From contig JAXMHB010000026.1 in the NCBI GenBank assembly GCA_046346965.1, positions 1 through 35,045 of the forward strand: a stretch of DNA of 35,045 bases. The letters are read 5' to 3'. Positions 7,101 to 14,966 of this stretch are shown piece by piece. Position 1 is the first letter of the stretch; the number at the start of each line of letters is the position of its first letter. The notes beneath the pieces were generated by a model that did no database searches, had not been told where the DNA came from, and worked only from the letters and a program-made list of their open reading frames with translations. The position numbers were made by a program, and so were the translations under genes. This DNA comes from JAXMHB01 sp046346965. Lineage in GTDB: Bacteria; Pseudomonadota; Gammaproteobacteria; Xanthomonadales; SZUA-5.

Positions 7101-10100
7101 GGCCTGGGTTAGCTTGCGTTCGCCGTCGCGCTTGCGCGTCAGGGGACGATTTTCCAGATCGTAGCTAAACGCACTGTCGATACCTAAACGATCCGTCTGC
7201 CGCAGCACGTTACCAAGCGCGTCATACTCCCAACGCTGGTTGGTCGAGCCAGAGGGACCTGCCGGGTCGGTTTCGAGGGTCTTTCGACCCAGCTCATCGT
7301 AGGTGTAGCGGTGTTCCAGTTGACGGCCGTCGGTATACAACAGCACATGGTCGTCAGCGTCGTATCCCCAGTGCTGGACAAAGCTTAGTGGCGCCGGGGC
7401 GGTTTCGCTCGCTTTGCGACCCACGCTGTCGTAACTGAAGGTCGTGGTGTTACTACGACCGTCCGTTCGAGTCGCGACCTCCCCGTGAATGGTGTACGTT
7501 CGAGATTCGCTCCAGGCAATTTCGCCATCAGCGTCGGCCACACTCTCCGTCAGCGGACGATTCAATTCGTCGTAGGTGTAGCTGCGCCGGCGGTTGATCC
7601 CATCCACTTTCACCCACACGTTACCTACCACATCGTATTCCAGCGTCTCGATGGTTCCGAACTGATCGCTGGACACCCTGGGTCGATCATGGCTGTCGTA
7701 GGTCTGGCTCAAGCGCCGGCCGCCCGGCCAGACCTCCAGCGTGCGGTTCCCCTTTGCATCGTAGCCGTACTGCGTCAGCTGAGAGGTGCTGACGTTGCGC
7801 TGCTCGATCAACCGGTCCCGCGCGTCGTAGGCGAAAGTTTCGATGTGGCCCAGGGCATCGGTGCGTTCGATTCGGTTGCCACGCAGGTCGTAGCGCTGGC
7901 TGCGCACCCCGCCCTCGGCGTCGGTTTCACTCAGCACACGGCCGACATCGTCGTAGGTCCAACTGCGCACTTGCGAGCCGGAGCCTGTTGGGTTCCGCCG
8001 CTCCTCGCTGAGCTTGCGGTCGGCGCGGTCATAACGGGTGAGCGTGACTTTCTGCAGCGGCTCCACCCGACGCTCCTCGCGGTCGCGTCCGTCGTATTCA
8101 ATGGTGGTGCGATTACCCCGGGCATCCGTGCTGGCCGTCAGGTTGCCGTTGCCGTCATATTCCTGAGACCGACTCAGCCAGGTGTCAACGTTGTCCACAC
8201 GCAACAGGCGCTCGGTCTTGGTGGTCTTGTACAGCGGATGCGCGTACTCGTAGCGCACAACACGGGTATCTTGGTCCGCACCGAGGCTGGTGCGCTGCGT
8301 CAACACGTGGCCTTCGGCGTCGTAAGTCCAAGCGGTTTGACGATTGAGCGGCTCTGTACGCAGCTCCATCCGATTGCTGGCGTCATAGCGCATCCGCGTC
8401 TCGCGCAGCAGCGGGTCGACTTCGCGAACCAAGTTCCCGTTGGCATCGTAGGTGCGGAGAATCTCGACGGAACCTTCGGGCAATGGCGGTAGTAGCACCC
8501 GGACCGTGCGCCCCATCAAATCGCTGTAGGTACTGGTCGAGCGTCCCAGTACATCGCTATCGATGCGCAGATTGTCCTCATCAAAATACTGCACACGTAT
8601 TGTCGGCCGACTGCTCTCGCCTTCCACTCGCGGCAAACGCGTTTCAACCAAACGATCCAAATCGTCGTAGCTGTAGTCCGTCACTCGGTTCAGCGGGTCC
8701 GTTTCCGAGCGCATGCGTCCCCGTATGTCGAAGGTGCGTCGCGTGATACCACCGTCAGCAGACTCGACCCGAGTCTGATTGCCGTAACTGTCGTACTGAT
8801 AACCGGTGCGCTCACCCTCACCGTTCACCGAGGACGATATGTCGCCATTCGCCAGATAGGTCCACGACTCGGTTATGCCAGCTTTGCTGCGCGACAGCAG
8901 ATTTCCGCGAGGGTCGTACGTGAAGTCCGTGCGGTGATTGCGCGCATCGAGCTGAAAATCCACGCGGTTCTTGATGTATGGCCGCTCCGGAAACTCCGTG
9001 GGCGCCTTGTACTCCCAGCGCTGTTCGAGGTTGCCTGCCGAGGGATGCTCGATACGCTCCAGTGTCATGTTTCCCTGCGTATCGTAGCTACGCCGGGTGA
9101 TGCGCCCCAAACGATCCGTGATCACGGCGGGACTCAGGTGGTCGTAGTTCCATTCCGTCGTCGTTGTGCCTGCAGGGTCGACCATGCGCGTCACGGCGCC
9201 GTAGCGGTCCATGTCGTACACCGTGTCCTGACTGCGGGGATCGGTGACGGTCGTCGATACAGGACCCAGGCCGCGGATGCCAGTGTAGGCAAACTGCGTG
9301 ACGGCTTGATCGGGCTCAGTCAGAGATTGAATGATGCGGGTAGGAACATAAATTGGGGGGCGTTGCAAGTCCCCCTGGATAGCAGCCAAGCCAGCAACAT
9401 ACTCATAACTGCGCAATGCACCGTTTACGCGATTCTTTGCCGACGTCAGCCGCCACCCAAAATGCACCCAGCGGTCCATATTGGCGGCAGGATCGAAGAA
9501 GTAGGCCCCACCGAGATCGCGATAGCCGTATTCCGAGGCCTTTCGCGCGTTCTCACTTCCTTTCTCGACCCGTTGAAGCATGCCTTCCGCTGCATAGGTA
9601 TACCGTAGCGTTTGCCCGTCCGGTCCGGCGATCTGTGAGACCACCTCGACCGACTCAGGAATACGAACGCCAGATTGCACCGTCGAGGTATCGAGCACTC
9701 GGTAGCTGATGAGCAACTGACGTCCCGCACCATCTTGAACTCGTACCACGCGCGGGCCTTTGGCGCCAGCTTCGTAGCTGTAATCGACACGGTTGCCATT
9801 TACATCTTCGATATAGCTTAAGCGGACTGCGTCTGTAGACCGCACGCCGAAATGATAACGGGTGCCGTCCTTTGCGTAGAAGTCGAATTCGCCGTTGCGT
9901 TGTATCAGAGACCCGTGATGCCCGCGTTCGGCTTGCCAAGCGTTCGAGCCGTCGGGCAATCCCGAGGGATTCCGGAAGGCATGTCCATTGCCCTGAGCGC
10001 CTATGACGAAGGCCTCGCCACAGTCCCCCAAGATCACGCGACTGTCCAGATCGGAATTCCAGCCGCGCCCGAAACTGCCCAGCTCATTGCCGTCGCCACT

Positions 10101-13100
10101 GGAGTAGCTGCGCGTTAACGTGACGCCAGGACCGCGCCCTCCCCACTGCAGGTCGACCTCACTGAGCGTAGCGCTGCCGCTGTGCACATCGACGCCCTTC
10201 ACCAGCGTATGGCCAATCGGTAGCGTATCCGTCATGTACCAATCATGACTAATGGATCCCTCATAGACCTCACGGTCCGTTCCATTGACGGCCTCCGCGG
10301 TTAAGCGGAAGCGATATTCCCCAAAGGGCAGATCATGGGGCGTAATGCTGAACTGGTGTTCGCCGACGTCTTTCTCGCTCTCATCCAGGGGGCGCCAGGG
10401 CATCTCTTGACCGAAGCCTCCGACGCCATTCGCACTGTAAATCTGGAAGGTGAGCTTTGATCGACGTTGTAGGATGTAGTGAAACTCGGCGCCCTCTCCA
10501 CAAACCGTCTGTCTGCCGATGTCCGCAGACTGCCGCAACGAGAGATGGCGAGGATAGTCCCCGATCACCGGCGTGTTGTCTCGACGGACGCCGTAACCCA
10601 AGATCAAATCCGAGCGAAAGGTGATCAGCGCTGGCGGGCTTTCTTGTCGATATCGGGTGCCATCGCGTACAGTCGTGGTGACCGTGTATCGCTTCAGCGG
10701 ATCGACCGGAAATCCCCGGCTCAGCGCAAACTCAGAGCCGTCTACGCCAACGGGGGATTCCTGCTCGAGCACGATCTCATCGTCGGCCTTGATTCGCCAT
10801 TGCAGCGGCCATCCGTCGATATAGAAGGGTTCGATTCGATGAGCAATGATCAGTGGTTCGCCGCTCACGCTGCCAGCCTGAAGTTGAACAACGGGTGGGT
10901 CTAGGCTAGGCACCAGTAGCTGCGCGACTTCAGCACGAAAGGGGATGTTGTACCGAATGTGGTCTTCATCCCAATAAACTGCATTGCTGGTAACCGCGAC
11001 TGGGAAGCCGTTTGACTGCAACTCGAAACGGACAACCGTTGTCTCCGCAAGACCCGGCAAGCTGGCTGTCTCCACGCGGCGATTGACGACCCCGCCATTT
11101 TGAGCCGTTATTACCCAGCGAGCCGGATCAAACTCTGTTCCCGAGGCCGGCGTTAAGGGGCATGCGTGATAGTCCGCGCAGATTGTTGATTCTGCGGCAC
11201 GCCCAAAATTCCATAGCTCGCGACTCGCTGTGACGGTTCCATCGGTCGTAAGCAGTTCTGCCGTATTGTGCCCCCTATACATGACGATTTGCCATTCGCG
11301 CGCCAGCCCGCAGGTAGTCGTATACAAGCCGTCGTTGAAACCGAATGCTTCCGCTTGCATGTTTTGTGGACGCGTTACGATGACAAAGTCAGCGTTGCTG
11401 AAACCGGACCCTGCGTTTTGGGCAATTACGGCCACTCCCGCACCGAATGGGGGGCGCGTCAAAACGAAGGCATTCTGCGTTGCGCAGGCTGCCGCTACTG
11501 TTATGGCAGGCGCATCGAGCGGAAGCAAAGAAATATCACATATCCGTGGCGCTTCCGGGATCAGGCATGGACATGCGGAGGGAACTGGGTTTGGGTCGTC
11601 TTCAGAGGGAGCTGGGACATAGCACGACCTTCCCCACTGCATGTTGAACTGTATCGACGCACCCCGAACGGAGTTTCCAAATGCATCGACGGCATCAGCA
11701 AGGAAAACGCCGCCTGCGGCACCGTTAACGAATGGCCCATCAACATGACTGAGCGGAATGGGCTCGCCCCAGAATATGCTATTTCGCCTAACCGGGTAAT
11801 CTGGTAAAGTCCGGTAGGCGACCCGTACCGGATCGCTCGGCTTGCTGATCAGGCGATAATCCAGCCCACTCGAATACAAGCGGCCGCTTCGCTGCACAGT
11901 GGGTCGTATCGTACTAACGCCCATCTCCTGCGCAATTCCGGCGGTAACCAGATGCTCGTAGGTCAGCCAGTCGCCCAGTTGTTCGCCTGCACGGATCGAG
12001 ACGCTGGCGACGCCGCGGCCGTCTGTGACTACCTCTGTCGTGGTCGTAGTACTTCCGAAGCGCGCATTGCCCTGTACGACCTCAAACTTGACCGTCAGCA
12101 TCGGGATCGGTCGGCCGATGGCGTCGACCGCCGTGATCCGCAATGTTTGCGGCGCGATCTGTCCGACGGTAACGATCTGTTCGTTCGACCGGGGATCCAT
12201 CACCAGATACCTCAGGGCTTCCGGATCCTCATTCGCCGGCGCCGCATACGGGTCCTGCAGCTGCTCGCGCAAGCCTTCCAGGAACCAGAGTTCGGGTGGT
12301 GGCGTGGTGGCGGCGCCGGCGTAGCTGCCACTGATGAACCAGCCGCCGGCGCCGGTGCTGGGGTCTTCGGTGCGCCAGGTGGCGCCGGTCCATGCGCCGC
12401 GGGTCAGTGGGTTCTGGGGGACTGTCACGCGGTAGCCGGCGGCAAGTTGGGCCTGGATGGCGGCTTTGCTGCTGGCGTCGATGGTCAGCGCGCTGAGGTC
12501 GGCGCCGGTCTCGAGCGTGAGAATGGGGATGTTGGCGGCGCGGGCCAGCGCGAGGCCCTTGTCGGCTGAAATCGCGTCGACCGCCCACTGGCGTTCGAAC
12601 ACCAGGCTTTCGAGGCGTGACCCGGTGAGGGCGGACAGGCGCATGAAGTCACGTTCGCGGGTGCTGCTGCTGGCGATGGGCTCGACCGGGCGCAGTGCGG
12701 CATCGATGGCGACGCCTTTCCAGGGCAGGTCAGTGATCAGCCCGTCTACGCGCACCGCCTGCTGTTGGTTCAGTACCAGCAGCAGACTCGGCAAGGGATG
12801 GATCAGGGCGGCGCCGAGCGTATTGCCCAGTTCGAGATCGGCGCGGTTCCAGTCCGCGAGGTAGCGCGCGCCCAGGTTGTGCAGCAAGCGGGCGGCGGTG
12901 TATTCACTGTCCCCGGCGATCTGCGCCTCCGGTGTTTGCAGCGGCGGCGTATCGCCAGGGCCTGCGAGCACCATGGCCGCGTAGCCGCCAGCGAGTACCG
13001 TTTGACGGTGCAAACGGGCGCCGGCCGGGCTGCTGAGTTCGATTTCGACGATCTGGGGCGTTCCCGGCAGCAGTTCACGAACCCCAAAGCGCAGCGGCAC

Positions 13101-14966
13101 ACCGTTCAAGGACAGTTGCGGGCGCACACGAATCAGGAACGGTGGGGTCTGACCCAGACCGCCGTAGGCTAGTCGGAGGGCGTCATCATCTTCGGTGGCG
13201 GGCGAGTAGCTCAGCGTGACGCGTTGGCCAAGCCAGTCGCGCACCGGGGCGGTGTAGTCCAGCGATACCGTGGCGCCGGAGTCAGTTCCGGAGAGCACGC
13301 GCACCCGCACGGTCTGATCGAGCGCCTGGGGATGCGTCGCGGACTCGCTGTAGACGCGACCGTTGCTGCCCGGCAAGGAGAACGGCAACAGCCCGAGCGC
13401 GGCAGCGTCCAGCGCATGGACCCGTTGCTGCGATTCCAGCATCAATGGCGGCGTTTGCGCGCCCAGCGCCTGGTTGAGCTGTTCGCGCAGTTGCTCCCAC
13501 GGCGAACGCTCCGCCGCGGGCGTCTGCAACCAGCCGTCGATGAAGGCGTCGACGGAGATCGCCGTCCGCGCCAGCGGGTCTAGTCCGGGCCCGTATCGGT
13601 AGGGCTTGAGCGCCGGCGCTAGTGGGATCCAGGTGCGGCCGGCGTCGCTGACACTGCTACCGCGGTAATTGGTGATTGGGACGAAGGTGCTGACCCAGGT
13701 GTGAGCGATGCGGTAGGCCGCGACGCGCCCGCCGCGGATCACCGGTACGGCAGCCACGCCTGCCGCGACCAGTGCGGCACCTACCCGGGTGTCGCTGACG
13801 CCGAGTTGGGACGCCAGCTGGTCGAGCGGGACTTCCAGCGAGCCACTGACCAAGCGTGTGGGCGCGCCGCTGGCGCGCAGCAGTGCCGCGAGTAACAGCG
13901 CCTGATCGACATCGTTGCCGCGCAGGTCGCGCAAGGTGCCGGCCGCGCCGCGCATCGCGCCTGCGTACCAGTCGGTGTGCACGGAGGAACGCACGAAATC
14001 GTGGATGCGGGTGTACTCGTGATTGAGTTCGGCGGCCTTTGCCAGTACGGCATCGTTCAGTTCGGCGCCTGGCTGATTACCGAGATCCGCGGCCTCTGGC
14101 GCCTGCGGTGCGCTGCTGGCGTAGCTGGGACTGATCTCCGGCCCGGTCGGCAGCGGCAAGGGGGCAAAGCGTGGGCGTGAGACCGGCAGATCGAGTCCCA
14201 GGATCGGTGGTGCGTCGATGTCCGCCGGGATGGCTGGCCAGTTCGACAGTTGCGCGCGTACGTGATCGCCGCCGGCCTTGGTGCTCTCTGCCGCAACGGC
14301 CTTGAGAGCAGCCCGCAAGGGCTGCAGCGCCTCGCTGCGCTGGGCAAAGCGCGCGGCGTAGAGCTGGCGATACTGGGCCACGCGCTCCAGTGCGCGCGCC
14401 CCCAGATGCAACCAAGGCCGCTCGGTTTCACCGCGCGCCTCGGCCCAGCGGTCCAGCCGATCCAGCACCAGCAATTGTTCGGCTTCGATGCGCTTGCCGG
14501 CAAACTCCAAGGTTTCTGCGCCTGCGGCGTCCAAGGTGCCCGCATCTTGGGCATAGGCCTTTACGGCACGGTCGAAGTCGTCGAGCACCTGCGCCAGACC
14601 GGCGAAGCGGTGCGTGACCGGCAGCGGATCGGCGTCCGGTCGTCCGGTGCTGCGCGCCTGCATGATCAGCCCGCTGGCGTCCGCGCCGCTGACCAGCGCG
14701 TCGAGAATCTGTGTCTCGACCGCCTGATAGGCAGCGGACTGCTGGACGCGGGCGTCCCAGGCGGCCGCCTGCTCGGCACGCAGCTTCTCGATCTGGCGCT
14801 GACGCTCGGCGGCCTCGGCCTTCGGATCAGGCGGCGGGACCAGCGGCGTGTCGGCGTGGGCAGAACCCAGCAGCGAACGGCTGGTCATGGCGTCGCCTGA
14901 CTGCGCTTGAATCGATCCGCACAGGCTAAGGCAAAGCGACAGCACGATCAGACTGGAACGACTCAC
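4158..14966 (-). CDS. Sec-exported 3602-aa Rhs/YD-repeat protein with variable C-terminal toxin candidate
   Basis: A signal peptide (residues 1-22, ending SIQAQ) precedes a helical, coiled-coil-like region to about 300. Residues about 315-480 are transglutaminase-like, but GNDVDQA has Asp352 where the catalytic Cys belongs, His422 (AHTWV) remains, and the Asp position reads LAP. An invasin/Big_1-like domain lies at about 930-1010, further Ig-like domains to 1580, a DUF6531-like entry at about 1590-1680 (VDLQWGGRGPGVTLTRSYSS), YD repeats to about 3210, and the Rhs core RYYRPGSASFLSIDP to DPDG (3262-3265). The variable C-terminus (3266-3602) has H3272, D3301, H3394, D3398, H3402, H3418 and D3426, suggesting a metal-dependent enzyme, perhaps phospholipase-C-like. 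There is no PAAR domain, so the signal peptide implies Sec export. The GTG start overlaps the upstream stop and follows GGGAGG. The Rhs part is lower in GC than the N-terminus. Confidence 0.9.
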   Translation of the reverse strand: MSRSSLIVLSLCLSLCGSIQAQSGDAMTSRSLLGSAHADTPLVPPPDPKAEAAERQRQIEKLRAEQAAAWDARVQQSAAYQAVETQILDALVSGADASGLIMQARSTGRPDADPLPVTHRFAGLAQVLDDFDRAVKAYAQDAGTLDAAGAETLEFAGKRIEAEQLLVLDRLDRWAEARGETERPWLHLGARALERVAQYRQLYAARFAQRSEALQPLRAALKAVAAESTKAGGDHVRAQLSNWPAIPADIDAPPILGLDLPVSRPRFAPLPLPTGPEISPSYASSAPQAPEAADLGNQPGAELNDAVLAKAAELNHEYTRIHDFVRSSVHTDWYAGAMRGAAGTLRDLRGNDVDQALLLAALLRASGAPTRLVSGSLEVPLDQLASQLGVSDTRVGAALVAAGVAAVPVIRGGRVAAYRIAHTWVSTFVPITNYRGSSVSDAGRTWIPLAPALKPYRYGPGLDPLARTAISVDAFIDGWLQTPAAERSPWEQLREQLNQALGAQTPPLMLESQQRVHALDAAALGLLPFSLPGSNGRVYSESATHPQALDQTVRVRVLSGTDSGATVSLDYTAPVRDWLGQRVTLSYSPATEDDDALRLAYGGLGQTPPFLIRVRPQLSLNGVPLRFGVRELLPGTPQIVEIELSSPAGARLHRQTVLAGGYAAMVLAGPGDTPPLQTPEAQIAGDSEYTAARLLHNLGARYLADWNRADLELGNTLGAALIHPLPSLLLVLNQQQAVRVDGLITDLPWKGVAIDAALRPVEPIASSSTRERDFMRLSALTGSRLESLVFERQWAVDAISADKGLALARAANIPILTLETGADLSALTIDASSKAAIQAQLAAGYRVTVPQNPLTRGAWTGATWRTEDPSTGAGGWFISGSYAGAATTPPPELWFLEGLREQLQDPYAAPANEDPEALRYLVMDPRSNEQIVTVGQIAPQTLRITAVDAIGRPIPMLTVKFEVVQGNARFGSTTTTTEVVTDGRGVASVSIRAGEQLGDWLTYEHLVTAGIAQEMGVSTIRPTVQRSGRLYSSGLDYRLISKPSDPVRVAYRTLPDYPVRRNSIFWGEPIPLSHVDGPFVNGAAGGVFLADAVDAFGNSVRGASIQFNMQWGRSCYVPAPSEDDPNPVPSACPCLIPEAPRICDISLLPLDAPAITVAAACATQNAFVLTRPPFGAGVAVIAQNAGSGFSNADFVIVTRPQNMQAEAFGFNDGLYTTTCGLAREWQIVMYRGHNTAELLTTDGTVTASRELWNFGRAAESTICADYHACPLTPASGTEFDPARWVITAQNGGVVNRRVETASLPGLAETTVVRFELQSNGFPVAVTSNAVYWDEDHIRYNIPFRAEVAQLLVPSLDPPVVQLQAGSVSGEPLIIAHRIEPFYIDGWPLQWRIKADDEIVLEQESPVGVDGSEFALSRGFPVDPLKRYTVTTTVRDGTRYRQESPPALITFRSDLILGYGVRRDNTPVIGDYPRHLSLRQSADIGRQTVCGEGAEFHYILQRRSKLTFQIYSANGVGGFGQEMPWRPLDESEKDVGEHQFSITPHDLPFGEYRFRLTAEAVNGTDREVYEGSISHDWYMTDTLPIGHTLVKGVDVHSGSATLSEVDLQWGGRGPGVTLTRSYSSGDGNELGSFGRGWNSDLDSRVILGDCGEAFVIGAQGNGHAFRNPSGLPDGSNAWQAERGHHGSLIQRNGEFDFYAKDGTRYHFGVRSTDAVRLSYIEDVNGNRVDYSYEAGAKGPRVVRVQDGAGRQLLISYRVLDTSTVQSGVRIPESVEVVSQIAGPDGQTLRYTYAAEGMLQRVEKGSENARKASEYGYRDLGGAYFFDPAANMDRWVHFGWRLTSAKNRVNGALRSYEYVAGLAAIQGDLQRPPIYVPTRIIQSLTEPDQAVTQFAYTGIRGLGPVSTTVTDPRSQDTVYDMDRYGAVTRMVDPAGTTTTEWNYDHLSPAVITDRLGRITRRSYDTQGNMTLERIEHPSAGNLEQRWEYKAPTEFPERPYIKNRVDFQLDARNHRTDFTYDPRGNLLSRSKAGITESWTYLANGDISSSVNGEGERTGYQYDSYGNQTRVESADGGITRRTFDIRGRMRSETDPLNRVTDYSYDDLDRLVETRLPRVEGESSRPTIRVQYFDEDNLRIDSDVLGRSTSTYSDLMGRTVRVLLPPLPEGSVEILRTYDANGNLVREVDPLLRETRMRYDASNRMELRTEPLNRQTAWTYDAEGHVLTQRTSLGADQDTRVVRYEYAHPLYKTTKTERLLRVDNVDTWLSRSQEYDGNGNLTASTDARGNRTTIEYDGRDREERRVEPLQKVTLTRYDRADRKLSEERRNPTGSGSQVRSWTYDDVGRVLSETDAEGGVRSQRYDLRGNRIERTDALGHIETFAYDARDRLIEQRNVSTSQLTQYGYDAKGNRTLEVWPGGRRLSQTYDSHDRPRVSSDQFGTIETLEYDVVGNVWVKVDGINRRRSYTYDELNRPLTESVADADGEIAWSESRTYTIHGEVATRTDGRSNTTTFSYDSVGRKASETAPAPLSFVQHWGYDADDHVLLYTDGRQLEHRYTYDELGRKTLETDPAGPSGSTNQRWEYDALGNVLRQTDRLGIDSAFSYDLENRPLTRKRDGERKLTQAYDEQGNLVSETDANGHITRYEYDGANRRTRVLRPEGISETYTYTPDGDIATRSDALSRLWRNEYDVRRRLTLEVNAAREPTEYGYDLANRKTSTRRPLLQVWGYTFDAADRLTDIRNPLGQLTHYGYDRAGNRTMIRNARSHEITQSFDALNRRSSRSWEAGATQRWTYDGNGNVTREETPNGAEILSSYDELNRRTARTLTGTATTGGWRETRYTYDANGKVLTETTETQSEPAWTRTRTYDRQERLIAERDGDNAQLAYSYDPQGNRLTLTDAVGDVTLYGYDAANRLTSVSAPGVGATTYAYDTASQLRGRTGQGGLVTEYGYDDAGRIASITHRIGSTPTLSIGYTHNANGNRIQQVIEHAGSAAETTDFEYDEADRLVRSHDGQSDTRWTLDAAGNRTLEEVREGGVLTRRTAYTVDGRDRLRTATPELPTGPPTEYAYDTNGNLLSETTGSAVTTYRWDARDRLIEQTLPGQSAIQNRYDDADRRIARSDGASGSRYRWDGNALLEETNAVGNRLTRYHRGAGLIGASSASESRLYLTDSQNTPLALLRTDGAISGRAQYDIWGKTRSESGETSKLGFTGYQKERGDLYQAVARYYRPGSASFLSIDPWEGDYNNPASLNKYLYGYGNPGIFVDPDGRYAESGHYYTVFLAAKAAGYETNRALKIALYAQLPDEVGSLDAINQQVANVTGSNGLNEYNLKQPISPGQQYIGSAQVETKWVPNELSRDNVQRGIHQLTGGGSVSGTNRSRRALTSAKSDEAAGIAAHGLGDSYSHRRIGNENNLYGTGAGHLMDGTDPDMIVRRPELYGAYVKDLVKALAKRRGVSMSDESAEAFAASMVKMTEEPLNDARSKLDRGTYGTSKPISSDTQGTVMIEAERRLGLAIKKRAQGVITEAESSQGVVLLSPEAAETGVFGGTAGHEQRQLNNFWKESLPEGVQLERSVYAPDAKWETVRKNVVEYMSEIAACDNRGCGK
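5805..6339 (-). repeat. Rhs-core repeat, copy C (in the main rhs gene)
   Basis: This is the parental-looking copy inside the large rhs gene. It encodes the YD repeats from DNAQLAYSYDPQGNRL to LRTATP. Copies A and B in the downstream cassettes correspond to it. In the main gene the core continues for about 140 more residues to DPDG; in cassette 2 it stops here. Confidence 0.9.

Noticed and set aside
5073..8492. Plus-strand frames of 335-342 codons across the rhs gene
   Set aside because: They mirror the YD repeats, and their repetitive Ala/Val/Gly composition follows from the opposite strand.
4158..14966. Type VI secretion Rhs effector
   Set aside because: The N-terminus has a Sec signal peptide and no PAAR domain, and no VgrG, Hcp or adaptor gene is in the window.
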